From the NCBI GenBank assembly GCA_018873245.2, contig JAEMBT020000005.1, positions 7,426,001-7,490,000 on the forward strand: a stretch of DNA of 64,000 bases, read 5' to 3'. This DNA is from Archegozetes longisetosus. Taxonomy: Eukaryota; Arthropoda; Arachnida; Sarcoptiformes; Trhypochthoniidae. The notes below the pieces were generated by a model that saw nothing but the letters and a program-made list of their open reading frames with translations, ran no database searches and was not told where the DNA came from. Every line of letters starts with the position of its first letter. The first letter of the stretch is position 1. Of the stretch, positions 49,188-60,335 are shown piece after piece. The translations under genes were made by a program, and so were the position numbers.

Positions 49188-52151
49188 TATGTATATAAAA
49201 CCCACTCCAACGAACAAAGCTTTCCTGTAATAGTGATTTTAACGCTCAACCCCTAATAATCTGAAGCTGAGTAAAAAAATATTTGGATTTATTCTCAAAA
49301 GTTATGGATTTGTTAACAGGATATGAAAGTTACCAAAAAATGTACGTCTCTTTGAAGCTTCTCTACTTTTACAGCATCGAATTAAGTTTGAACGAATCCA
49401 TTTCTTATTCAAATAGTCTGCTAGCTTATCAAGTATTTGTTGCTTTTTATGCTTCACTTAATGTAAGCTTTCTTAGAAATACAATTCTGTGATTCTTGAT
49501 TTTGAAAACAGATCAAATGAAAATAATATTCTATTGATTTTGTGTTTCAAAGTTTGGCGCCTCCAATCTTTCCAGTGGTTCGAAATAATAGTTGCAATGA
49601 AAGCAACCATTTTATTATGTTCAATTTTCGATAAGCTTAATTAGCCAATTTTTAAGCATCATATTTGTACACCTTAAAATGACTAGTTTCAGAGTCAATT
49701 TTGTAAGTGAAATTTTTTCATTTTTAGTTAGCTCAATTGAATTTTTGGTACTTAAGTTCACAGCGATTTAGCGAGAATACATTGAGAATGGTTTATATCT
49801 ATTATACTTATAAAGATGACTCAAAAGTACTTTAGGTGATGATAGACATAATAATTTAGGTTTAGTGACATGATCATTTATTCTCGATAGTAATTTATAA
49901 TTAAAATAATTAAAATAAGAAAAAGATTCTAGTTGGAAACAGTTGGTATGATGCTGGACAAGATGATTTGGTATATTTGCGAGTGTTTAATAGCTATTGC
50001 TGTGTCACATCAATCAAACATGTCTCACGAGTACCAGAAGAAAAGGTACTAAACATTGCATTGTGAGTAATACAGAAGTGCAGACTCAATAATAAAACAG
50101 AAAGATAGTATAGCGCTATAATTTTGATATATTATCAAATTATCTCAATGCCAGCTTTAAGTATCCATAACTTACTTCAATTATTTGTCCATAAAAAACA
50201 TTATTCATTTGCCACATAAATGTTTTTAAGGGCTTTATAGCCTTAAGTTATCATAAACCCAAATATAGGGATAGCCAATTCATTTGAGAATAAATGTTTC
50301 TCTAATCATGTTGTAAGTTTTAAAGTAATCATTTGTCTGTTGTGTTAGATAATTAGAAAATTGTTCTGCTTTCACGTCTTGATTCATCTGATTTTTCGCT
50401 CTAAAAATTGCATAAAAGATAAAACTGAAATCTGTCTTTACTGTTGATCACTATTTGGTTCTTTCTTAGTCTGATGCCTAAGAATATTGTTGTAGTAGAA
50501 GTCTGATATGATTGTCTAACGCCTCAATAAGTCTGATTATATCTGAACAGTTAAATGTGTATGCTGTTGAGTGAAGGAAATGCGAATACATAAAATATAC
50601 TCCGAAATGTAAGAAATTCTATGAAATCGACATTTTTCACAAGAGTCATCACAGTCGAAAAAGCGTTCAATAAAGAAATAAGCTCTTACACCGTTACGCC
50701 ATATTTGTTTACTGTAGTGAATCATTGCTAAAAATGAAAATTTTTCAGTTTATATGTCCTTAATTATTATTGCTGGCCTTAAAATATTAAAAATTAGATA
50801 GGTTTATCTAACAATTTTTTGCAGGTAATACAGATTGGTATTAGTTGAAATTGGTATTAGTTGATTTCTCAATTGATTGAGCGTTAGAGCAGGAAAATAA
50901 GAAGTTTTCTTCCCACACGTATAAGTGTTAATTTTGTCTAGCTGTTCAACCGTTAACTGGTTATCGAATAAAGAAATAACTTATAGATGTTCTTGGTTTT
51001 TTTCATTTCACTGATAATCGATACCTGAATGAGTTGTATTTGAAAGTTGTCTCTCACGCTCAATTCGTTTAGAACTTGTTTCGGTTTAAATCTATAAAAT
51101 CCTTATCAAATTGCTTTTTAATATCATTGAATTACCTCAAATGTTTAATTTCTTCTTTAAACATTTCTTATTCATTTTTATTTCTTTTGACATAATTCCA
51201 GTTTAATAGTAATAGTATTAGTCAAGATTCAAAATGAGCATTCAATAACGAGATTTTATCTATCTTTTGCCACTTCTAACGAGTAAGCGTTTGTGTGAAC
51301 ATATTCATGTTAAGTAAGTACTTCTGCAAATTCTGATTCTTGTACACTGGCAATATTCTTTATGAGTATCTCTCTATACGATAAAGATAAAACTTTTCTC
51401 AAATAGTTAATCACTTTGTTTAGCAATCAATTTATATACAAACACATAAGAATTAGAAGTTATTTATGTTTTGTAGTAAATAGTGTTGCAAGATGTTTTG
51501 ATCTGACAATTACACAAGTCATAGTGTTCATAGTTTCTTTTTGATCTAACTATGACTTGTGAAACTTACAAAACTGCACTTGGAGTGTTCAAACATGGAC
51601 GGTTTCACTTATATTGGTCACTAATAACTCTAAATGTCCTACACTCAAATTATGAAATAAGCTGAAAAATGTTGCGAAGTTTTATAAAATAAAAATTATA
51701 AGAAGCAATCGTAAATTAATCACAAATTTGAAATGAAATGTGAGCAGAGGTTAGCCTAACCTTGAAGAACAAGCGACCCATAAAGATAAGCTAAAGATAA
51801 GTATTCTTTAGCTACTACTAGATTAGAAATTTTCTTAAAAATTAGTTAAATAAAATAAAAATTGACTTAAAATACTTGTAAATAAACAAAGAAAAATGTA
51901 AAATGAATAAAATATTGAAAGGGTGTATTAATATGTCAATACCGATACAACTTAGAGAGTAATTTATAGCTTTGACCAATAAATTGAAAAATTGTTATCT
52001 GATCTTTATTGACTACGCGACACCTTTTCTACATTTTACGTAAAGACAAATTTTTCAAAACTAAAACAATTAACAAACTCATAACTTTATTTAGAATTAC
52101 ATCAAATTGAATCAAGGTTTATGATGAGGCATATCAAGGATCAAATTTCTG

Positions 52152-52159
52152 TATATAAG
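52152..52159 (+). promoter_or_regulatory. TATA box of the first repeat-protein gene
   Basis: TATATAAG, 87 bp before the ATG at 52239, leaving a 5' UTR of about 50-60 nt. Confidence 0.65.
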
Positions 52160-52238
52160 TAGTTACAAAATTCAATCGAAACCATCACTTCTCACTTCAA
52201 GCTTCTAATAAGTATTTGAAACCAATTCAAACATTAAA

Positions 52239-52698
52239 ATGAATGCTTTAGTGAGTTATCCTTAATTAAATTAAATGTGAAATAATTTTTCATATAATTA
52301 ATAAATGCAATTGTATTTTACAGTTCGTCATTGCTTTTGCTGCAGTGATTGCTGTCTCATGTGGCATTCCTAGTTATGGAGGGCTCGGACTTATTGGCGG
52401 AGGTTACGGACGACGATATGTGAGCAGTGCTCTCGCTGGCCGTTATTATGATGGCAACAGATATGTTGGAAGTGCCCTGATTGGAAGCTACGATGGTAAT
52501 AGATATGTTGGAAGTGCCATCACTGGCCGTTACCACGATGGCATAAGATATGTTGGAAGCGCTTTCACTGGCCGTTACATGATGGTAACAGATATGTTGG
52601 AAGTGCTGTTCTTGGATACGGAATTGGTTATGGTCTCGGACGAGGAATTGGCGGAGGTTATGGATTGGGTCTCGGGGGATACAAAGGTTAAGCCGTGA
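52239..52698 (+). CDS. Small secreted glycine/tyrosine-rich repeat protein, apparently frameshifted
   Basis: Exon 1 is only ATG AAT GCT TTA (52239-52250), then a GTGAGT donor. Exon 2 starts at 52324 after TTTTACAG and runs to the TGA at 52698 (128 aa). Residues 1-17 form a signal peptide (MNALFVIAFAAVIAVSC). Four tandem units of about 14 residues follow, built on (N/I)RYVGSA-x-x-GRY-x-DG. After GRY near 52578 one nucleotide is missing relative to the other repeats, and the frame changes to a non-repetitive acidic end. In the other frame the repeat continues (NRYVGSAVLGYG) into a glycine-rich end, GGGYGLGLGGYKG, with TAA at 52689-52691. So the ancestral product was probably about 127 aa. The frame is either broken or the base is a sequence error. 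Likely extracellular, perhaps cuticular; function unknown. Confidence 0.75.
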
Positions 52699-52883
52699 AC
52701 TGAGGCATCCAAAGGGTTGAACAAGAGCTTATTTTTCTAGCAGTCATAATATTTTGTGATTATCTGATCATCTTAGACATTGATTGAAAATGCAATTATT
52801 TCTATAAATTACAAAACTATACTTATATTTCATTTTCACTGTGAGTAATTAATCTGTTGAACGTATATTTTCTAATTTGAATG

Positions 52884-52889
52884 AATAAA
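52884..52889 (+). terminator. Polyadenylation signal of the first repeat-protein gene
   Basis: AATAAA about 190 nt after the stop codon. Confidence 0.55.
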
Positions 52890-52899
52890 AAGTCCATAA

Positions 52900-54740
52900 A
52901 ACTATTTGTTTGCTTATTTATTATGTTCTAATGTTGAAGACCTCTATTTGATAACAGACAGTATTATTTAGAATGACACTCAGATTAGGGCAATACCATT
53001 TTTAGCCTTCAACACTTTATATAGTTGTAATTCAGAAGCTTTACTGTTGAACTTATAAAAAAATTGAAATGAATGCGATCAGCAACAATATGATCACTTA
53101 ATTAAAACTCAACTAATTGTGGCCATGAATGAAGTACTATAATTTTAAGATACTAGCGATAGATGCAAAAAACAGTTAAAAGTAGATAATAGAAGGAATG
53201 TTGTAACATTGTGGCGACTTGCTCTGACATTTACATTTACCTAAAAATAACTACATTAATTAGTTGAGTTATAGTGTTCAGTTACGTAAAGATTAACGAA
53301 AGCGTGTCTGCAAAATAGCCTCATTTTTACCCCTTGCTGACCCCCACTAAAGCCAACTATGTTCCAAGTACAACCCTACAGATTTTCTTTCAGCCAAGCA
53401 TGCATTTGCAATGAATCTTATCTGTTCTAATATACACTAATTTCAGTCGTTTGGTTCTCTAATCACATGGAATTAACCCATGAAATTCAACTAATTTTTA
53501 TGACATGTCGCCTAAACATTTTTTGATCGATCTCTAATGGAAGTCCAACATTAATAGGATTTCGATCGGATCTCCATTACTCGTAATGTCCAATACATTA
53601 ATCTTGTATCTGAAAAATCTGTTATTAACAATAATTATTGATGAGATTATTGCGTGCTCAATGAGTCAAACATAAAAAGATTCCTTTCCGATAAATTATA
53701 TTAAAATTAATATGTTGTTGTATAGATATATAAATTAGTACTTCAAAGCAACTAAACCATAATTTAGTCTGGTAGTTTGGTGACTTCGATAAATTAGTTA
53801 GTTTTTATTTCAATCATTCAAACAGAATATTTCTTTTTTTTTTGCTCACTCCCTACTGCTAGTTATGTCAATTGTGTATCAATACTTGATTCATATTTTT
53901 TAGCTCGAGAATTAGAAACTAAGACTTTTAGCAGCTCTGAGAAGTAGTCTCATAGTAGATTTTAAAAATGTTGCAAATCACTATCGCGTGAGAAATTGTG
54001 TTAATTTGAAATATTTCAATTGAAAGTTATGTTTACTCAACTTTTTTACGGATGAAAGATTCGAGCCATTTTCAAAAAGTAGTCCTCAATACAGTACAGT
54101 AGTTGGGTATTTGCTACAAAATAGAAAAAAATCTATTTCTCATTTTGATTCAGAGTTTATCAAAAATCTATGAGACCTATTTCTAGTATAAAAACACTCA
54201 ACAAATATATTAAAGTGTTAGCGAAATGTTTTTACGTCAATTATTCACATTTGGAGTAAAGCATTCGCACATCATTAGAAAAAGGAAGTTATCAAAGCAT
54301 CCATTCAAGTGTTATTGACAAGGATTGTTTCGGTTTCTTTTGTATTAAAAGCTACAAATAAGCACCAGTGAATGCCTAACTCTAGAAAAATGCCGAAAAT
54401 TACTTTACAGAGATGTAACACTTTTGCATCGAGCCTAAAGATAATGGAACCAAAGTTTCACGCTGGCTAAAGGGTTAGGCAATTAGGATTTGCTCAAAGT
54501 TTAATGCTATCAACACAACTATAATGACCAAAACAATGCTAGAGCTGAGGTGCGAATGCTTGATAACAGCCAGTTTTCAATAATATATGAGACTCTTAGC
54601 GTCATTGCATTCCATGTATTTCTCTTCAAATGGCATCGTCTTAGACGAGGAATAAGACAACATTTTCTATCAATGAGATTCCGTAAAATTGCCAAAACGG
54701 AGCTGACGAAGGATTTCCGATAGCTCTTTGTTTTACATCT
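52900..54740. other. Intergenic, nothing recognised
   Basis: AT-rich DNA without open frames of note or recognised repeats. Confidence 0.5.
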
Positions 54741-54748
54741 TTGTTGAG

Positions 54749-54750
<2 letters not shown>

Positions 54751-54788
<38 letters not shown>
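54751..54788. repeat. (TC)n microsatellite
   Basis: About 19 TC units on the plus strand between the two repeat-protein genes. The sequence from here to 56510 shows no gene. Confidence 0.95.
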
Positions 54789-54791
<3 letters not shown>

Positions 54792-56518
54792 TATTCTCTG
54801 AATGTGACAAAACTTATTCTCGATTCATGAGCAGTTCTTTATACCTAATATGTATTGCAAATAAGCGCTAATATTTAACTTAACTGATATCAGTTTGAGT
54901 GATCTACACTTGTGTTTCTCAAATAGCTTAGCGAAAAGTTTCTTTGTATGGACATGATTCGTAAAATAAAAGATAAAAAGATAGTTTTCAAGCACTAATG
55001 ACATTGTTTTTTGGTGATAGAAAAAAGAATAAAAATTAAGGACATCACGCTAAACTAATTAAAAACAAGTTTTTCGTTTCGGATCATTCAAAATAATTAT
55101 ATTAATATTTGAAAGCATTAATTTATTATCTTATAAAAACAAACTTCAATTTGGATTAATTTCCATCAAATTATTGATAAAAAAACTAATTTCTCGTATA
55201 AATTATAAGAAATATTATCAGATGATTAAGTTTTAATTAAAATTTTCTTATTGCACCATTCATTGGTATCTGTTTTCGGTATTTATTGGAAAAAGTTTTC
55301 CTACATTAAAACACAGTTAATTTAAAACTTGACTCAAATACTTTTTGCTCATTTTTGACTGTAGCGGATTAGAAAAATGCTAATTATCGTCGAATAATTA
55401 GTTGCATAGAATAAGCTCTGAAAACTAATAGGATTTAAAATACACGCATGTCGTTTACATATAATTTGGATTTCTATCTCAAATCATCAAACGGTAATGA
55501 TAAATAAGAATTAAATTGATTTTTCAAGAATAAATTCAGAATAAATTCAATTCGTTTGAATACAAAACAACAAAATCGTTTAGAATAAGTTTGCATTTAT
55601 TATTCGTAAGAACTTTTGATTATATATTAAATAATTAATCAACTCAATTGGCCCTATCAGTCACAATGAATAATTAAAACATTTGACAATTTGTTCATTT
55701 GAAATTTAAATGCATTTAAAGTCTAATTAGAAGAAAAAGAATAATAAATGAAGTTAGAAACCATAGCTGGTAAACACCTTGAATGGCGTGCTTTTCATGA
55801 TTATGTCATGTTAAGCTGGCTTCATATGTTTAGTATATGAATTGAATGATAATATGAGTCTACTTTCTGGCAAACAATAGGATAAACTTCAACTACTGGT
55901 ATTAGTTTATCCTTAAACCTGGCCATTCATTATTCAAGGCCACAGCTTTAATGCTTACCTACTTATTTACAACCTTTTTACAGCTCTATAATTATATTTC
56001 TTTTCAAAATTCTTCATCTATTCCTCGCATTCTAGTTGAAGGTCAATAGAGTATATATTTCATACGTTAATAATAATTATAGTAACTCGAAAATATGTTT
56101 TAATCCTGCTTTTGTAACCTATCATTTGAACAATGTTGAGCTCTTGCTTTATATATTGTTTCATTACTTTCAGCTTGAAATCACTTGTAATCAATAACGT
56201 TTTTTCTCCAATTCTTATAAAATAAACATATTTTCAATGAATTTTTGATCCTATCAAAAATACTAGTTTTACAACTCTGACTCGTGAGCTCAAGTGATCT
56301 GTTACTATCTTTATAAGAGTTTGATTGCACGATCTCTAGTACGTATTCAACTGTAATGTGTTAGTTAATGTAAGTTTTTGTTCGCCACACCGATAAGTAG
56401 GGCTTCAATTGTAAGCAATACGACTGGACTGGACTCTATCGCTTTCAATCCTACGATCAAATTAGAACCAAGGTTTTCGTGATCTTATCATTTTGAAAAT
56501 CAAGGCTGACTCTTTCCA

Positions 56519-56526
56519 TATAAAAG
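56519..56526 (+). promoter_or_regulatory. TATA box of the second repeat-protein gene
   Basis: TATAAAAG, 66 bp before the ATG. An initiator-like TTCCAGTTT follows at about 56563. Confidence 0.65.
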
Positions 56527-56584
56527 TTGTGTCAAAACCAAATCAATTTTTGTATGATTAGTTCCAGTTTGAAATTGAAATCAA

Positions 56585-57131
56585 ATGAAAACCTTAGTGA
56601 GTATTTCATAACATTTTTACTTACTGTACGCACTAACTATTTCATAGTTTTTAATTGAACATACAACATAATTTCTACAATTTTTAGTTGATCTTAGTTT
56701 TTGCATCTACTGTAACATACGGTCAGCAAATTAACGGCTTCGATAGAAGTTGGAATAGTTTAGATGGAAATAGATGGATTACCAATAGTGTGCCGCAAGA
56801 TCTTGATAGTGGCGGATATGTGAGCAATACTCTCCGTTCGGGATATAACGTTGGAATGAGATATGTGAGAAGTACTACTGGTGAGAGATATAGTGGTGGC
56901 ACCAGACATGTGAGCTCCGCTATCAGACCACGACTCATCCCTGTCAACAGTAATGTTGGCGCACGTAATGCTGATAGTAACACATATCTCCTCGGTTCAG
57001 TTGGCCAAACAATTAGTGGTGACTCAGGATACCTAATCAATTCTATCACACCTGCTTTAACTAATTCACCAAATTTTAAAACTGCAACTCTTGCAAGTAT
57101 TGGTTATGGACGGACAAATAGATTTACTTAA
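56585..57131 (+). CDS. Small secreted repeat protein, diverged paralogue
   Basis: Exon 1 is ATG AAA ACC TTA (56585-56596) with a GTGAGT donor. Exon 2 begins at 56688 after TTTTTAG and ends at the TAA at 57131, giving 151 aa. The signal peptide is MKTLLILVFASTVTYG. The body has degenerate units related to the neighbour's repeat: GYVSNTLRSGY, MRYVRSTTGERYSGG, TRHVSSAI, then more irregular Asn/Ser/Thr-rich sequence ending RTNRFT. The 12-nt first exon, phase-0 intron of about 75-90 nt, TATA spacing and repeat type all match the gene at 52239, so the two are local duplicates. This copy has an intact frame. The product is probably extracellular; function unknown. Confidence 0.8.
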
Positions 57132-57271
57132 TCGCTAATTTTCTTATCGTTATCACTAACTTTACGTTTAATTTACCATTAACTTCTTTTTTTCATCTGT
57201 TTTCGGTGTCAGTTTTGCATTTCTGATCAGTTATTCATTATTTCATAAAATTGAAGTGTATTTTGCACCAA

Positions 57272-57277
57272 AATAAA
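57272..57277 (+). terminator. Polyadenylation signal of the second repeat-protein gene
   Basis: AATAAA about 140 nt after the stop codon. Confidence 0.55.
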
Positions 57278-59341
57278 ACTGATATTCAAAATCTCTAGTG
57301 TTTTAATTTGACTAAAAATAGAATTTAATATATGATTACGGAAATAATTAAAATTTTTAAACTTCTAAACTTTTATTCATAGTTTAATCAAATTTAATTA
57401 ATTTAACGACTGAGCCAATAAAAGTTTGGACTTGTAATACAAAGCAATATAAAAAACGTGATACAGTTAGAAATAGTCTAAGAATGTTACGATTTATCGT
57501 AACATTTAGTTGTTATCTTTGATGCTCTCATAATTGTAATTTCCTTATTTTATTTCCATCACTCAATTAGCTAAATCTGATTCTGTTCAGTGATTACTAT
57601 TTTTTGGTAGAAGCAAAAATAAAATTGTTACATTTGAAAAAATAAACTTCAATTTTGTTTTTATTGCTAGAGAGTCGACAAAATACCACTTTAGTACTGC
57701 GTTTTTAAGAACAAATTTTTATCGCTCTCAGATAAATATTTTTTATTTAGAGAAATCATTTTTAAGCTTATCGAAAGTGAAAAATAAAAGGCGAAAATGT
57801 TTCAGATCAATTCGGTTATGACTCAGTCTTAAAGTTTTATTGTTGAAAATGAAGCGCACTTACAATTGTTTAAAATCTGTAAAATTTAACATCTCACCTT
57901 CTAATTTGAGCGACATTTGTGCTAAATGTAAGCTAAATTTTTACAGTCTATAATTGATTCGAGCTACTACAAATACTATAGTAGCATAACAATCATAAAT
58001 GTTCAATATTTTATTTATACACATTGACTTTAGTTTATTTTTGACTGACAAAGTGCGTATTTGGAACTTCAATTTTTAATTGCAGTTACCAAGTTAATTA
58101 GATTTATCAAACTATATAATCCTTTTTGAATTGAACTAAACTTTTACAAGTAATTTGCATATCTTCAAAAATTCAGTTTAAGTAATGACTATTTTTATAA
58201 TACAGTAATTTTAAGTTGGTTAAAATATTAGTTATAGACAAATGAATGTTTTAAAGCTCTTGTGTGCGTGGGTTTCATGAATGAAATTGTGACTTTTCAA
58301 TTAGAAATAAAAATAGAATCATTATTATTTCTATTGAGAAGTGACATTGAGCCAATTTGTTTGATTAGAACCAATCATTCATACCAATTATAACTTATTA
58401 TTTGTTTCCTAAAAAAGTCTTTTTAACAAAATCAATTGCACCAATGATTCAAGTTTTCATAACAGCATAAAATAACAAACTTTAGAAAATATTTTCTTTT
58501 TTCCTACTTAACGTCATTTACTTCATGCGACACTTCAAATAAGTTCGTTTTTGTCCAAAATCATCCAAAATATCCACTTTGATGTGGAAATTTTACAAAT
58601 AATAATAAAAATATTCGGCTCATAAGTAACTGATAGCCTCATAAATCTCACCAACATTACAACAGCTGAAGAGTTTGAGTTTGTTATTCCAGTGGAAACT
58701 TTACAATAAATAAAACCAAAGAGCGAAAACAAAAATAAGCTTTATAAACTTATCACAAAAAATATATAGTCAACTCGCTTATGAAAATATAAGATCAATT
58801 ATTAACTTCTTTAATCGATTTCTTCAATTGCAAATTTGATTCATTTTTCAAATTAATTTTTATGGCATTGCAAAGTCATGCGCTCAGCTAATAATTAGAC
58901 AGATTTTATTCACTAGTTTATAAGTTGAATATTTATCAAGTCATAAACTTTGATTAGAAAATCAAATGCCCGAAATGATTTTAATAAACAGAAAATAGTT
59001 CGGTTAGAGACTGAGTTGTTTAGTCTGAAAGTTGAATGATGAAAAATGATTTTCCCTGCAAATCCGTGTTAATGTGGTTATTATTTGAGTGGTTTATTAG
59101 TTTGTCTAGGGTCTGTATGAAATGTGGACAAAGATATAGATCTGCAATTGGGTCAGATCGCACTTTATCTAATCCATTCTGTTCATCATTGTTAGCTATT
59201 TAGCGTCCGTCATACTTTTAAGCTTATTCTAAACATTCTGTGTAGACTCTCTTACTCCAATACAACTATTACCAACTCTGTTGTCATTTCTCCCTTTCCT
59301 ACATCTATTGATTTTTCTCTTTTCTTTTTCTTACTTCTCCT

Positions 59342-59345
<4 letters not shown>

Positions 59346-59372
<27 letters not shown>
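59346..59372. repeat. (CT)n microsatellite
   Basis: About 13 CT units inside a longer pyrimidine-rich stretch. The open frame across it is repeat-derived. Confidence 0.9.
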
Positions 59373-60261
59373 TCTTTCCTTTCCATCACCAAAACACACA
59401 CTCTTTCTCACAAAAATTCAATTATTTTTAGCTGAAAATTTGCGCCCCACATGTCATCAACTAATTTCAAGTCTAACCTTATGTTCATTAAACTTTTGGT
59501 GTCTTTTCGCAACTATAGATTTGTCAAAAGTTTAACATTACAAGATATGACAATCCTATAAATACAACGTCTATCGATCTCTATCTAATTTCTCTACTTT
59601 TACTAATTTCAATTTTATTGGCCAAAGCTCTAGCTCTAAAATTCACGAAAAATTGCGAAAACTATGTTAGTCAACGAACAAAACGATTAAGTTAATGTTT
59701 TTTCGAGAAAATTTTATTACTTCTATGAATCTGTAAAAGAAAACAATGTTTACATACGCAAAGTTATGATTTTCAAATTATATAACCGCAACAATAGAGT
59801 ATTGATCAGGACTAAAAGTTATATTTATTAATATTACAAAATACTAGTACGAAAATTTTAAACAATATTAATGATTTATTTATTTATTTTGATAATTTAC
59901 AAATTTAGAAATTTCTTAAACTATTGAATGACCTAGATCGCATGCGTAAAAATTCACGTTTTAAAATAGGCAGCTAAGTTTCAAATTACAGAATATTCAA
60001 AGCATTAAATGTTGAATCAAAATCCTAAGAAACTATTCAGAAGTAGCTAAAACATTATTTTTCCCATTCTCAAGATTAAAAGTTATGAAATATATGTTTT
60101 AAAAACAGTAAAAATTTTATTTTATTACAAATACTTATAATTTTTCTCAAAGAAGCATTTATTCTATTGTTTTGCTCATAAATTAACATAGTTTTAGAGT
60201 TTATTCATGAATTTTTGATTTGGCATCAAAAGAGTGACTGCGAATATTATTGAGCCAGATA

Positions 60262-60335
60262 AGTGCTATAAAGTGCTATTTGTAACGTTGTTTCATTTAG
60301 AGATAGCACTTTATAGGCTAACCCAACGATTATTT
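60262..60335. repeat. Hairpin-type short repeat, copy 2
   Basis: AAGTGCTATAAAGTGCTATT at the left pairs with GATAGCACTTTATAGGC at the right around a loop of about 25 nt. Its reverse complement (TATAAAGTGCTATCTCTAA) matches the copy at 10612-10672 with one mismatch. Confidence 0.5.

Larger units (their letters stand above)
44035..52150. other. Upstream of neuroligin and 8-kb intergenic region
   Basis: No gene recognised on either strand. Short open frames here have no start context, partner exons or family motifs. It contains the tandem repeat at 44144-44215, a weak TATAAA (minus strand, 44254-44259) that could serve neuroligin, and an AT microsatellite at 49121-49183. Confidence 0.5.

Noticed and set aside
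50537..50725. Minus-strand 62-codon frame with DCDDSCEKCRFHR
   Set aside because: Short cysteine cluster only; no signal peptide, promoter or partner exon.
56723..57049. Minus-strand 108-codon frame
   Set aside because: Antisense shadow of the second repeat-protein gene.
59281..59535. Plus-strand 84-codon frame
   Set aside because: Driven by the (CT)n microsatellite; Leu/Ser low complexity.
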